A stretch of DNA of 64,000 nucleotides from positions 124,001 through 188,000 of the forward strand of contig NW_026251733.1 of the NCBI RefSeq assembly GCF_025024155.1, in the 5' to 3' direction. Below the pieces are notes generated by a model, which saw nothing but the letters and a program-made list of their open reading frames with translations, ran no database searches and was not told the DNA's origin. Position 1 is the stretch's first letter. Each line of letters begins with the position of its first letter. Position numbers and translations under genes: made by a program. Shown here piece by piece: positions 43,969 through 56,741 of the stretch. The stretch is from Gamsiella multidivaricata. Lineage: Eukaryota; Mortierellomycota; Mortierellomycetes; Mortierellales; Mortierellaceae.

Positions 43969-46218
43969 ATGGCGGCCAGTGTCTCTCCAACGATGCAAAA
44001 CGGAGCACTGCATCCGCAACTCGGACAGGATCACTTGAATTCTCAAGAGCACACTCACCAATCACCACCACCGCCACCACTGAATCAAGACCATGACCAG
44101 AACCAGCAGCAAAACTTCTACAGCGGTCCGGCCTCAACGCCCCAAGAAAATGATCCCTCCGCGGAGCCGTCACCGCAGATGCAACAATCAGAAGACCAAC
44201 AGCAACTGCAAGACGATGGTCCATTGGACCCAGAGACACAGCTGCAGATGGAACAACAACAATTCGAATACGAACAACAGCTGTTTATGCAGCAGCAGCA
44301 GCAACAACAATACGAAGAGATGATGTACCAGCAACAAATGAACTCTGGCCCGATCGACTGGCAGCAACAACCACTCGATCCCTCACTTGCACAGGACCAA
44401 TCCGTTCTGTCCCAGTCTCATCTCAAGCCAGGCCATAAAGCAACCCTCCTATCCTACACACAAACACTGGAGCTCTATCGCCAGAACGCCAAAAAGACCA
44501 ATGACCCGGAGCTGCAGTTTGAGTTTGCGGCCTTCATGATCGACGCTGGCAAAACGCTGGAGGATCTCCAGACGCGGACAGAGCTCTTTGATGAGGCTAT
44601 GAAACTCCTGCGCAAGCTCTCGACGGGTGGACACGCAGAATCACAGCATTACCTGGCAGAGTGCTATGCCTCCGGATTTACCAAGGGCAAGCCCGATTTT
44701 GACAAAGCTTTCCCTCTTTGGGTCCAGGCATCGAAACATGGACATCCTGATGCCGCGTACCGAACAGGGCGAAGCTATGACGAGGGACTAGGGACTCGCA
44801 AGGATAATGCCAGAGCTGTACAGTTTTACAGGTAAAACACGTTTTTTTCTAAATCCCCCTCTCCCTTCTCTCTCTCTCTCTCCCCCCCCCCCCCAGTCTC
44901 AGTTTTCTAGGATCAGTTCCAGCCTTGTCAATTTATATTTATCGCTTTTTCGGGGGGATTCGACTGTCGGTGATCTTAACTGAAGAGGGACGGATCTGAC
45001 AGGAGCACAGGAGTCAAGAGAGGATAATATAGGGCAGATCACAGCAACCAGCCCAGCTGGTCTAAGAGAATGGATCCAGCGACAGCCTTTGATGATGGTG
45101 ACGCAGAGGTACAGGTCCCTGCAGGAGTTTTTTTCGACACATTGGAGGGGGAGGATCATCGCTTCATGTTCTATTTTGTTTTTTATTTTCAACTCAAGAG
45201 CGACGACAAAAAGCGTTAAAAAGGAGGAGAAGGAGCTTGCAATTAATAATTTACCAAGGAAATGGCGTGGATATGTGGCACGATGTCTTTGTGGCAAACC
45301 GTGCCTCAGCTTTACAATTAGGATTGGCGAAACGCTATCTGCTCATCGCCGGAAATGACTAGGCACGATACCAACACGGACGCATGGACCTTTTGTCGAC
45401 ACCGTTTTCAATATGAATACCTTTTTTATGGTAGCATCGCTCTCAAATAATACGCATTTCTCCAAAAGATTGAAAGATCGCTCTGGGGATCTACATGACA
45501 TTAATACGATCTTTTTCGTTCCAAAAAAAAAAAAAAAAAAAATAGGAAAGCTGCATCGGCTAATCATCCAGGAGCAATGTGGCGACTTGGTGTAGTAACA
45601 CTGTATGGAGAACTAGGCGTAGCACCATCGCCACGCGATGGAGTCAAGTGGCTGAAGCGATCGTCCCAGGCAGCTACGCCCGAGTTCCCCTTTGCACTAT
45701 ACGAGTTGGCACAGCTGCATGAGCGCGGTATCGAGAATATTGTGTTTGTCGACCCCGAGTACTCTGTCTCGCTCTACTCACAGGCCGCGGAGCTTGGACA
45801 CGCGGCATCGGCGTTCAGATTGGGAGAATGCTGGGAATATGGCAAGTTGGGATGCAAACAGGATCCGCGACTGTCGATTCATTATTACACGCTGGCTGCA
45901 CAGCAGGAGCATCCCGAGTCATGTTTTGCGCTTGCGGCATGGTACCTGGTAGGATCCCAGGGGGTGTTACCACAGTCGGATGCAGAGGCATACATCTGGG
46001 CCAATAGGGCAGCGGATAAGAATCTGCCGAAGGCATTGTATGCGATGGGGTACTTTACGGAAGTCGGCATTGGTCCTCGCAAGGACATGGACGAGGCGGT
46101 TGAATGGTACAAGAAGGCGGCAGCAGCGGGAGACAAGCGTGCGACGGAGCGTCTGGAGGGAGTGCCGGTTGATGCGAAGAAGGAGAAGGGCAAGGACGAG
46201 AAGTGTATTATCATGTAG
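43969..46218 (+). CDS. SKT5: Sel1-repeat chitin synthase regulator (Skt5/Chs4 type)
   Basis: Skt5/Chs4 recruits and activates chitin synthase III at the plasma membrane. Exons are 43969-44831 and 45546-46218, giving 511 residues. The N-terminus (1-150) is Gln/Pro-rich with poly-Gln runs. From about 160, Sel1-like repeats follow (A-x-x-x-L-A-x-x-Y-x-x-G type), for instance SQHYLAECYASG, AAYRTGRSYDEGLG, AMWRLGVVTLYGELG, ASAFRLGECWEYGKLG, SCFALAAWYLVGSQG and ALYAMGYFTEVGIG. The protein ends in CIIM, a CaaX prenylation box as in yeast Skt5, so membrane anchoring is likely. The single 714-nt intron is the longest confidently placed one here and cuts a repeat in phase 2. Confidence 0.92.
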
Positions 46219-47649
46219 TTTACCTTTGTACATGTTTTTTTTCTTTTGTTTTTTTTCTTTTCTTCCCTCGCTGTCTTTTTGTTTGTTTTTTTCTTCCATA
46301 GAAGCACATAGTAGAGTGCGTTACCTGATTACATATCTTGTCAAGCAATAACCAGCAGGGTTAGGGGGGATGGACAACAAAGTTCTGCACCAAACGAGCC
46401 ATACGGCCAATTGTCACATTCCAGACGCACATAGACTACATACACAGACATGCACGGATCGGAGTGTTCAAGGTGCACCATCTATCCGAAAGAAAAGAAT
46501 AGAGTAAATGGAGGGATGAACTCGGTACAGCGTGTCATTGATATGAGCGAGCGTGGCCACGAAGGAGTCGACACGAGAACAAAAAAGTCGATGGGTCGTG
46601 TTCCCGTTATAGTATCGACTCGCTTGTCCTTTATTCTATATCTATGTCTATATCCATATCTATATCAAAAGCAACGAAACGACAACAAACGACAAACGAC
46701 AAGGAACAAACAATAAACAAAAGAAGGACGCACGCATCTGCATCGTTCCTATCTCTCTACATCTGTCCACAAAAACTGGTCTCCCCGTGGACAGACGAAG
46801 AGGGAACGTGCTCGGGAAAGCAGCCGACAGCAATAGGATTAGTCAAGGAATATAGCTAGGAAGATGGCCGTCAGCAGGACAGGTTCAAACTTCGAGTAGC
46901 AATTGCGGACTTGAGTTGATGGGTATTGTGGACGGGTGTAACCCACATGGAGTGCGCCCACGATACACGCCATCTTTGGCCATTTGATATCTATTATCTA
47001 TCGAAGAGAAAACGGAGGGGGGGGGGGAATGAATGAAATCTAAAAACATAGTTTGGATGTCTTTATTGCGGGCGAACTACAGTCCATACAATTGGCGCTT
47101 GCATCACTGGCGAACTCTCCCTGGTGTGTGTCTTTCTAAGGACTCGTGGGCAAATAAAAAAAACTCCCAACGAGCTTTGAACGCTTTTTTTGGCTGTCCA
47201 CACCCGCTCTTCACAGGGCAGCGCAGCAACAACCACGCTTTCCCTTGCAGCCCGCATGTCTCTCTCTTCCCTTTCCTTCTCTCTCTTCCTCCCCTCGCAC
47301 TCCACACCACACTCACTCACTCACACGGCAACCCCACGCCCGTTGATTGCGCCCCTAACAATCCGTCGGCCTCTGTGGTGTGGTCCTGGGTTCCTTCTTG
47401 CCAGTCCCTTCTTGCCAGTCCCGTCTTTTGCTGGCGTGCAACGCCCATCCTTCCTTCCTTCCTCACTCCCCTCTCTATCTGTCCGTCCACTCAACGCCGC
47501 CACCACCGTCCTCTTCCCCACTCTACAACCACCACCCATCCCCCACAGCTCCCTTTCTCTTGACTCCCAACGCCTGCGATCCTCCACAAAAGAGATTACT
47601 AGAAAGCCATCCCAGCCGACCAACCAACCGACCAACCAACCATCCAACC
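46219..47649. other. Spacer, SKT5 / deubiquitinase
   Basis: No gene is supported. It has the SKT5 3' end, a TCTATA-type repeat at 46635-46666, a G10 run near 47018, and a CT-rich leader from about 47260 to the next ATG. Confidence 0.45.
46635..46666 (+). repeat. (TCTATA)n repeat
   Basis: Five imperfect TATC/TATA six-base units downstream of SKT5. Confidence 0.75.
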
Positions 47650-50600
47650 ATGGCGCTTCTCAAGTGGATGGGCGTGGTAGGTCATCTCATCCCAAACACC
47701 AATCGACCTGCAACCCCAGTCCTCTTACTTCATTTTCCTTCTCCCTTTGTGTTCATACGTCCCGTAGATAGTAATGCCCACACTTTCCTTCCCCCTCATC
47801 CACGCACCGTTGCAGCTTCCATTTGATGCATCACACAAACATTCTATTTTATTTATTTCTCCTGGCCAGGTGGATTCTGCCTCTGCCTCCACCCCTCGCC
47901 CTGAATGGTGTTGTGCAACTTGCAATGGCGCATGGCGCAAAGGAGTAGTAGACTCACTCACACAGACACAGTCATGCTCTTCTTTGTGGCTACAAGAGAA
48001 AGTGCTCATGAACGCCTTTACTAATTCTGTGGAGGGGGGGTTTTTTTTTTTTTTTTTGCTTGGTTGAATCAATAGAGCCAGCCAGAGAAGCCGGTCGTGA
48101 ATGATATCCCTATAGGTCTGGAGAATGTAAGCCGCAAGCAGCAATTGGAATGAATCAGGGAAACAACACCCATGGGATGGATTCTGGGTCAGCACAAAAC
48201 TCTGTTTGACTTTGCTTGGCATCTGTTTACTGTGTGGTGTATGTTCGACAACCCCCAACAACAATAACTTGATATCAGCTTAACAGCAACTGGGATAACA
48301 GCAGGCTAAGAGTTGACTCGACCAGCAATGTAGCAATGGAGCAGCAGCAGCAGCAACAATGACAAAAACAGGATTGATTCTCGAAAGTAACACGGACAAT
48401 GGAATACAAAGTCGCTCATCGCAAGGCTGCAAGGTCTATACTCTCGATTGCCAGCTTCCTCACTTCCCAACGGACCTTCAATAAAACAGATTCTGTGGAA
48501 CTTTGTTGGATAGACTGCTAACAAAACATCGCTCCTTTTTTTCCCCTCACTTTCGTCTATCTTCATACTCCTCTCCTGGATCGTCCTCCGGCACACAGTT
48601 TGGCAACACTTGGTAAGGACAACACACCAGTCTCGCACTTTTATTTCTGTCTACGGTCGCTTTTTGAAACAAAAGAGCAGAAAGCTGCTAGGATCGTTTG
48701 CGTTAAGCAACTAACTGATATCATCAATCGCTTGTTTCATTCATTAGTTATTGCAACTCCATCTTACAAGCCCTATACTACTGCAAACCCTTTCGAGAAT
48801 GTGTGCTGAACTACCAAAGTGGAGCTGGCTCCATGGTCTCACACTATCCACTCAGCCCTATGACGCCGGCAGTTAGTAACGGCAGTGGACCCACCTCATA
48901 TTTCGCACCGCAGCACACCTCAGGAACATCTAACTCATCTGCGTTCATGTCGCCCAATGTTGCCCACTCACCCGCGTCAAGCAGAAGCCATCAGCGGGAC
49001 TCTAGTAGTAATGGGCCATCAGGAAATGCAGGCCCAACTTCGACAACGCAGCGAAACATTGTCGGAGTGCTTTTACCCAACGGTGGCGGACCAGACCCTG
49101 ATTCCGCTCCCCAGGAATCGATGTTTCTCTGTCTGCAGGATCTATTCCAACGAATCCAGAATCATTCTAAGAAGACGCAATATTTTACCCCAACTGCTTT
49201 TGTTGCCAAGGTCAAGAAGGAAAATGGTATGATCGACAATTCTCGGGAAGACGATCGTGAGAGAGTTTAGTCGTCATAGTCCACACAGCATTGATTAGTG
49301 TGGATTAGAAGACAGATTATGCACGCTAAACGTCCAATTTTTTTTTTGACCCATGTTTTTGCTGCTGCGGTAGAACTATTCAGGAGCTCGATGCATCAGG
49401 ATGCGCACGAATTCTTAATGTTCATTCTCAGCACAATTTCAGAAGACATTGAGGCGGATGTCAAGAAAAGTCAAAAGGAATTGGAGGAGAGTATGCCCAA
49501 AGCGACCGCCAATGGGACGCACAGCACGCAGAACGGCCATGGTGTATCGAACGGCTCAATCGGTGCTCAGTCTAAAGGATCATCCGAGGAGGTTTCTATG
49601 ACATTAACAGGAGGGGATGAGGTCAGAATCAGGATCAATGGCGCTGACATTAACACGGCCTCGACATCAGGAGGAAGCACGCATGGCAACAGCCATGGAG
49701 GAGAGTCGATCGGCGATCGGTCCTCGATACAATCTGGGAGTACGATAGCGAAGCCGAAGGAGAAGATGTGGGTTCAGAAGTTGTTTGAGGGCCAGCTCAC
49801 GAACGAGATCAAGTGCCTCACTTGCGAGAAGGTACTGCATTACTAGATTTTCTGTTCTCGGGGTGGAGTGATGCAAAATTGGCGTTTATATATAATATCA
49901 GGACCTAACATCTACTTTTTTCTTTTTCTTTTTCTTCTCCTGTGCCTATTAGACCACGAACAGGGCAGAGTCATTCATGGATCTGTCACTGGATATTGAG
50001 CAAAACTCATCTGTGACAAGCTGCTTGCGACAGTTTTCCGCTTCAGAGATGCTTTGTCACAAAGACAAGTTTTATTGCGATGAATGCTGTGGTCTACAGG
50101 AGGCTGAAAAGAGGTGAGGGATTTGATACTTGACTAATGTTCTCAATCGAATCTTCGGAAGCATCTATGCCAATACTAATGTTTTTTTCTATTTTGACGT
50201 TTGCAGGATGAAGATTCAAGTGCTGCCTAATGTCCTGTCTCTTCACCTCAAGCGGTTCAAGTATCAGGAAACACTTCAGAAATACGTCAAGCTGTCGTAC
50301 CGCGTATCATTTCCCATGGAACTACGACTCTTTAACACTGTTGATGACATGGAAGACCCTGACAGGATTTATGATTTGAACGCATTCGTGGTCCATGTCG
50401 GAAGCGGCCCTCATCATGGACACTATGTTGCTGTTGTGAAACACCAGGACCGCTGGCTCCTCTTTGACGACGAAACTGTGGAGGTAGGTTACATTTTGGC
50501 TGCATTTTTTTTTAGGGGGTGGGGAGGGAGGGAAGAACAGGTACCAGCTTATGTCTAAGGGCCTAACATTGACAGTTCAAATTTTTTGCATCCCTTCTAG

Positions 50601-51458
50601 ACGATTGACGAGTCTGATATTCACAAATATTTTGGCGACTCTTCGCAACTGGGGTCAGGATACGTACTTTTCTATCAAGCACGCGATCTGGACATGAGCG
50701 CGATTGCACCGTGGCAATGGGCGCAGCAACAGATACATCAGTCATTCTCATTGAAGACTCCTCTCAATGGCATGCCAACACCCCTGAATGGACTCGGACC
50801 AGGCGATCTAGATCATTTTGGAGGGCTACAGCCGCACACTCAGCAGCAGGAACTGATCCATCAGCAATTGGCGAGCCGGCAGCAGATGCAGAACGGCGGA
50901 GGAGGACTTGGATCGTTCTTCAACAGCGGATCGTCTACAGCATCAGGACCTACACCGGTTGCAGCGGCGCATCTGTCAAATGGGCCACGGAGTCCGACGC
51001 ATATCCAGGATCCCAATATGCTGAACGGCCAGAAGATTACGAGCGGGTCGTACGTTTACACGAACGGGATTGCGGCGGCGGCAACAGTAGCAGCAGCAGT
51101 ATCAGGGCAACCGCAGTATGCATCCACGAACGGATATCATACGAATGGGTCTGCAGCAGATCCACCCGGATCGTCGTCGTCATCATCATCATCGTACTCG
51201 CCATTTAATAGTCAGCATAGTGGTAGTAATGGCGTACCGCATTCACCGACGACAGCGGGGCCGGTTTCTCAGCACATGGCTTCAAGATCGTCATCGTCAG
51301 CGGCACCGACGATGATACCACATACAACAATTGATCCAGCGAAGCTGAAAAGGGCGCAGAGCACGCCGAGGATCAGTTTGGCATCTGCGGCCAAGACCTT
51401 TGGATCCTCGGGCGGCAAATCATTCATAGGCAGTCTGAGAGGCGGCAGCGGGTCCTGA
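47650..51458 (+). CDS. UBP9: Ubiquitin carboxyl-terminal hydrolase, USP12/46 (Ubp9) type
   Basis: A cysteine protease that removes ubiquitin; family members work with WD40 cofactors. Exons are 47650-47676, 48076-48126, 48599-48612 (14 nt), 48748-49226, 49374-49831, 49953-50113, 50207-50483 and 50601-51458, giving 774 residues. Catalytic residues: Cys31 in FGNTCYCNS (split by intron 3), His469 in [11 protein letters not shown], and Asp484/485 in LLFDDETVE. Zinc cysteines are CLTC (338, 341) and CDEC (385, 388). LHLKRFKY and [16 protein letters not shown] are typical of USP12/46. Disordered inserts interrupt the fold (after NYQSG and around KSQKELEE), and a Ser/Gln/Gly-rich tail of about 240 residues follows the catalytic domain. 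The start exon codes only nine residues; conserved sequence begins in exon 2. Confidence 0.93.
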
Positions 51459-53196
51459 AGAAACGGTGTTAGGAAATAATAGTATGCGAAGAAGAACAAA
51501 AAAGAAAAAATTACAGCACCCTACATCATAATGGACAATAAATTCACGCGAGGCGGAGAAGAAAGAGCGGTTTAAGTTTGTCAGAATTAACACTCGTTTT
51601 TGTATGGGCCTCATGCGGATTCAAAATCAATGGTTCTTCACAGTACACTGTACCTGATTTTCCTATTCAGGCAAATAAAGACGAAGAGGAAGTGGACATG
51701 GAAGGCAGAAGGGAATGGAGAGACAGCGCTTTTTTTTTTTTTTTTTCCTTCAGCCCATTCCACAGATTTAAAAAACGCGTGTTGCAGATAGACTTTAATT
51801 AGAGCTATATAATGACAGGGAGATGTATGAACGAAACCAAGTCAGGCTCCTCACTTTTTGGTGTCATTCTTTGGAGCAGGTCGGGTGCGCATTGTTGATG
51901 GTAACCCAACAACATGATGTGCCCATGTGGAGATGGGTCGCACAGTAGACTAATTCACAGGCCTATGTTCTGCACACCATAGGGTACAGTACAGTAGGGA
52001 AATGCATGGGGAAGAAGCGAAGAAAAGAAGAGATGGCTCTCATTCCAAGAAGTCATCGTCATAGATTGAACGAAAAGGCTGAACGGATCTACTCTGATCC
52101 TTCCTCTCATCCTCTGGGTATCATAAAACTTTAAATAGATCCCAACGCCTTATGTGTGAGAGAAAGAGAGAGAGAAAGAGAAAGAGAGAGGGGAGAAGAA
52201 AGAGGCGTGGATGGAAAGATAATTCGTCAGTTCCTTCATTGGCATTCTTTCCTCATATCGAAACTGGGGCCGTCATCTGTAGTCTAAAGCAGGTTGGGAG
52301 GATGGAGTAAGGTCGTGTGGTGTGGGACATGTGTGTGTATACAAACTCGTTTATGTCTTTGCTAATACGATCCTCCCCTTGGCTCTCTTATTTTCTTTTC
52401 CTCTGTCGAGTCGAGCCGAATCAAGTCCGGTAAAGTCGACCGAGCACATCCTTGGGTTGCGGGAAGGGAGGGGCTCTCTGAAATGCAAGTTGTCCAGCAG
52501 TCTTTGCTCTCGTTCTTGTATCCTCTCTGTGGTGAGGGAGTGAAATGTGTTCCTCCGCCGCAGGGATCAGCTTCAAAGAAAAAAACCCCTGCACTGGGTA
52601 CGTCTATTTTTTGTCCATTTACAATATTGCATTCTGGTGACAAGAATAGATTGAGTCCGACGGTTTCTTTTCTTTTTCAGGCACACACACGCACATTTCA
52701 GGAACCACATCCCTATACTCATACACCATATCATATCATTCCCTCTCCCCGCCGCTGTTGTTTGTCCCTTGCCTCTTTCTCTCTTCCTTGCTTGTTGGCC
52801 GTAGGCGCCTTCTTTCTCTCTGCCTTTCCTTTTCGTCCCCTTTCCTTCACGTCCCCTTCCCTTCTCCCTTCCCCCTCGCCCTTCTCTGCCAACCGCCCAT
52901 CATCCACCCACTTTCCTGTCGCGAGTACCAGCAACGTGCTTTTCATTTCCAACGCTCTGACCAGTCCCAGCCCTGTGTCAACAAAAGCACACCCTCGCAC
53001 AAACACATTTGTCTCCAAACACCCGCTCCGCACAACCGCCCCGCACAACTGCCCCTGTCTCTCTCCTCACACTCCTTTATTTAACGACCCTCCTCTCTCC
53101 CTTTCCTTCTGATCCATTCCATTCGATCCCCACAACAACCCTCCTCTCCACCCTGCACTCTCAACCATCGTACTTCCCTTTGGGTGTCATCTCGCC
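51459..53196. other. Spacer upstream of the Cys-rich membrane protein
   Basis: No gene is supported. A GA-rich repeat lies at 52157-52203 and a strongly CT-rich tract runs from about 52740 to 53160. Long open frames in it reflect pyrimidine richness, which lacks stop codons. Confidence 0.45.
52157..52203 (+). repeat. (GA)n/(GAAA)n purine repeat
   Basis: Alternating AGAG and AAAG units of nearly 50 nt between UBP9 and the next gene. Confidence 0.85.
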
Positions 53197-54855
53197 ATGG
53201 TCAAGCTATCGCTCCCTCTACTCGACAACACCGATAACGAGAACGAAAACAGCACCCTCCCAACCTGCGATCCCTCCCAATCGATCTACGACTCGCGCTC
53301 GTGTATCAAAGACTTCCTCTTCTGCTCCGACGACAACCCCTGCCCCTCTTCCATCCCCTGCGTTGACCGGGTCTGCCAATGTCTGCCCAACACCAACTCC
53401 TTCATCACTTTGACCCCGCCCCCCGTACGGATGTACACTATCGGATGCAACTTTAATACAAAGCGAGATGTCGATGTCTGTCGGGACTACGAATACGGGG
53501 TTGAGAAAACTTGTCTTTTGAATTATTGCTCAAACCAGGTACCGTGCTATGCGGGGACCTGCGATAACCAGAGAAATGTCTGCGTGAATATCACCTCGAC
53601 GAGAAGACCTCTGCCACAGAGCGCGAATTCGCTGATCACTTTGGGCGACGATCCGTTTGGGACGCATAAGGAAGGGATGAGTCCGGTGTTGATTATTATG
53701 ATGGCCGCTGGAGGAGTGATGGCAATTGCGCTTGTCGGCTGTATTGTCCGGACAGCCCATAGCTGGACGAAGACGACCCTCAATTGGGCGTCAAAGTCTC
53801 CGAAAGTCGATGCCGACAATGATGAGGACGAGAACGAGAACAACAAGCCGGAGAAGAAGATTAAGGAAGATGTGGACTCCACGGGCGAGGAGTCGTTAAG
53901 CACGATCGGGAGGATGCCCTCAAAGTTCACTGGATCGCACTATATGCCGACACCACCACCAGCGTTGTATGCGAACGAGATCTCGCCATTCCCGTCGCCG
54001 CTGCCATCGCCGCACTTCTCGCCGTACTCGCAGCCGAACCAGAGTCAGGTTAGCAATAATAGCTCGTTGTTGAATCCGTTCCGGCATGGGGCGGACGAGA
54101 TTCAGAGCCAGGGCGGGGTGGCGATTGAGATGAATCAGAAGGGAGATATGATGACGGGGTCGTATGGGTCCTTGCCGGCGAGCACCGTGATCGTTACACC
54201 CCCAGACTCCTCCTCTTCGACGCCAGGTTTTGTCCAAGCGCAGTTGAATTTGAGGATGTCGCAGTCGCAATCGACATTGTCGCACGGGTTCGCGCCCAGA
54301 CCACCATTTGATCAGTCCAGCGGTGTGTTACACAAGTCCCTGTCGATGCAACAGCTCGGATCCAGACCGGCGCCTCCACCACCGACACATTCGGCATCAA
54401 CAGCAGCAGAAGCAGGATCATCGTCGATGACCCGGTCAGGACCACTACCGACAATTTCGGTCTCGCGGCCGTCTTTTAACTTCTCCCGGCCCTTTTCCGT
54501 TATTGGGATCAACGAGCCTTCGATCTCGCTGGATTCCTTCATGGACCAGTCCTCTTCGTCTCCAGCGCCATCGGCAACAGGCGAGATCAAAAGCGCACCT
54601 CAGCGATCATCTTCAACGCCTTCGAGACCTTCATCCGTACATTTGCAGTCGGGTGCCGAACGCCGAGCATCCGTGACAGTGGTGCCGACACCACAATCGA
54701 TGTTGAAGCATAGTGCGTCGGTGCCCCAGATGTTTGTGCAGGCGCCTGAGGGGATGACTTCACCGCCGCATTCGCCGAATTCGTCCGCACCAGCTCAACG
54801 GAATTTGCCAGCCGGATTCGCATCCGCACCTGTCGTAGGTCGATTCGAGAACTAG
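53197..54855 (+). CDS. Cys-rich single-pass membrane protein, possible surface sensor
   Basis: I do not recognise the family. It is one exon of 552 residues. Residues 1-140 hold 14 cysteines in short-spaced pairs (CVDRVCQC, CRDYEYG, CYAGTCDNQRNVC) and N-glycosylation sequons (NST, NIT), which points to an extracellular, disulfide-bonded domain. One hydrophobic segment at about 165-187 (VLIIMMAAGGVMAIALVGCIV) is followed by a basic stretch and a 350-residue Ser/Pro-rich tail with many SP and PxxP-like strings, probably cytosolic. There is no N-terminal signal peptide at this ATG, so the segment may act as a reverse signal anchor. The architecture resembles wall-stress sensors, but no sequence motif proves it. 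A CT-rich leader directly precedes the ATG. Confidence 0.75.
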   Translation: MVKLSLPLLDNTDNENENSTLPTCDPSQSIYDSRSCIKDFLFCSDDNPCPSSIPCVDRVCQCLPNTNSFITLTPPPVRMYTIGCNFNTKRDVDVCRDYEYGVEKTCLLNYCSNQVPCYAGTCDNQRNVCVNITSTRRPLPQSANSLITLGDDPFGTHKEGMSPVLIIMMAAGGVMAIALVGCIVRTAHSWTKTTLNWASKSPKVDADNDEDENENNKPEKKIKEDVDSTGEESLSTIGRMPSKFTGSHYMPTPPPALYANEISPFPSPLPSPHFSPYSQPNQSQVSNNSSLLNPFRHGADEIQSQGGVAIEMNQKGDMMTGSYGSLPASTVIVTPPDSSSSTPGFVQAQLNLRMSQSQSTLSHGFAPRPPFDQSSGVLHKSLSMQQLGSRPAPPPPTHSASTAAEAGSSSMTRSGPLPTISVSRPSFNFSRPFSVIGINEPSISLDSFMDQSSSSPAPSATGEIKSAPQRSSSTPSRPSSVHLQSGAERRASVTVVPTPQSMLKHSASVPQMFVQAPEGMTSPPHSPNSSAPAQRNLPAGFASAPVVGRFEN

Positions 54856-55231
54856 GCAAGGTCATTTATCAAGTTAACATACCGTCCATCTTTTTTCTTT
54901 TCAAAGAAAAAAAACCCACACATCTCAGCATACACATAGAAATACACATTTCCCCCCCCTCTCCCTTACTCATAATGCATAGAACTTAATACATACACTT
55001 TAACGACCCTGTAAAAAACGCCGATAATGATGTTGTTATTGTTTTTTGATGTTGCTGTGGACATGCTTGGATAGGTTTGGCATCATGACACGCCAGCGCC
55101 TCAAAAAAAACCCCATTCTAGTGTAAGGAAAACACCCTGCTTACAATTTACTGAAACAACCAACCAGAGAGAGTCGTCTTCAATAAAGTCCACACTGGTG
55201 CGCAGATCTCTTTTTTTTTCCTTCACCACGC
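54856..55231. other. Short spacer
   Basis: This 376-nt interval has A and C runs near 54905 and 54952 and no gene. Confidence 0.4.
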
Positions 55232-56741
55232 ATGACCCAATCAATGTCACTCAAGGCGACCGCCAAAGAATTCATCCCGTCATTCATCGCAAAGCAGTCT
55301 GTCCCTGCTCCAGTCGGCACTGGAGGAGCATTTATACCTAAACAGCAACCGCAGGAGGCCTCCACCGCCACTACGGCAGCATCGTCTTCGCCGTTGTCTT
55401 TATTGAGTAAGAACCAACGAGGAGAGAATAACGCCCATACCAGCACCGCAGTAGCACCAGCACCAGCACCAGTACTAGCAGGGAGCAAGGCACAGAAGCA
55501 CCAGCAGCAACAGCGTAGGACCCCGAGAGACCATCATAATCAGCAGCAGCAGCAGCGGCAGCAGCAGAAAGAATATCCTTCACACAATGGCGCCGGCGAC
55601 AGCAGCAACAAACCTTCAAAGCCTCACAAACCTAGTAACGGCAGCGGCACCTCGCAAGGTGGACGTCCTTTGAACAATAATAGTAACAACAACAACACCA
55701 TTGCCAAACAGCATCCAGTTGACCACCAGCAGAACCACCAACAGAAGCAACAGCATTCAAGGGCAGGAGATGCAGGGAAACAAAAGTCGAATGACCACGG
55801 TCATGGCGCTGGCAACGCTGCGCCAGCGGGAGCGGGAGCACCAGGGTCGGGATCTGGAGCTGGATCGGGATCAAGGCCGGCGTCGACGAAACCCCATCCA
55901 CAACATCGATCTGGATCCTCGACAAAGACCACGGCTGCGCAAGGAAATGGGCTACGTAAGGGATCGGTCGATCATGCAGCGACTGGATCTACAGCAGCCG
56001 CAGTCGCAGCGCCTGCAGCCGCAACGACAACAGCGACAACTTCCACAACATCAGGACCGGGTCCAGGATCGGGATCAACACCGTCCAGTATTATCCCAGG
56101 CATGGAACCGACAGCATTCATCTGTCTCACCGATGTGATCCACCCTGTACGCCAAATCCTCAAGGACGGTGTATCGACGACTGAACAAGGATCTGATGCC
56201 TATCTGGATTGGGTATGTCCCTTTTTGTTAAAAAAAAAAAAAAAGCCATTGCGAATTGAGTGTATGAAACCGAGAAAGATTATTCTTTATGTTTGACTGA
56301 GGGTTATTGACGATCTACCCCTTTTGTTTCTGTGGATGATATACGTGCGCAAATAGATTATCAGGTCTCTCAAGAAACATGAAGAGATCACACTTATCGG
56401 CATGGAGGCTGCGATCCCAGACATCATTGCCCTTGTCCTTCGCGCAGGAAAACAGGGTATTGGATATCAAGGTATGTACAGCAGATATCCATCACACACC
56501 TTTCAAATCTTGCTCGAGTCTGTCGTTTCTTTTGCTTTTTTTTTTTGCCTAGAGTCCTCATATACTCAAAAATCAACCGCCGACGGTTTTATCTGCCCTT
56601 TTTTTTTTTTCTTCTTCTTCTGTAGAGATAAGAACGTTTACAACGCAGGACGGTCTTGGAGGGAACAAGAGTTGTCTTCAATTTAGGATGCGCCGAGGAC
56701 AAGGATACATAGCCCTCGAGAAGCGTCCTCCACGCTCCTAG
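55232..56741 (+). CDS. PAM2-motif protein with Alba-like C-terminal domain
   Basis: A predicted RNA-binding protein. Exons are 55232-56212, 56357-56471 and 56626-56741, giving 403 residues. The N-terminus SLKATAKEFIPSF (6-18) fits the PAM2 motif (L-x-x-x-A-x-x-F-x-P) that binds the MLLE domain of poly(A)-binding protein. The middle 270 residues are low complexity (Gln, Asn, His, Gly, Ala, Ser, Thr). The last 100 residues look like an Alba domain: FICLTDVIHP, YLDWIIRSLKKHEEITLIG, MEAAIPDIIALVL, EIRTFTTQD and a basic FRMRRG end. The Alba-like domain spans all three exons and is only seen after splicing. Role in mRNA translation, stability or granules is inferred from the two modules. A remote KH or IF3-like fold is the alternative. 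Confidence 0.75.

Noticed and set aside
44832..45545. Separate gene inside the SKT5 intron
   Set aside because: Only short frames; the splice joins Sel1 repeats in phase, so this is an intron.
52483..53112. 209-aa frame before the Cys-rich protein
   Set aside because: Pyrimidine-rich tract without stops, no domain, no conserved motif.
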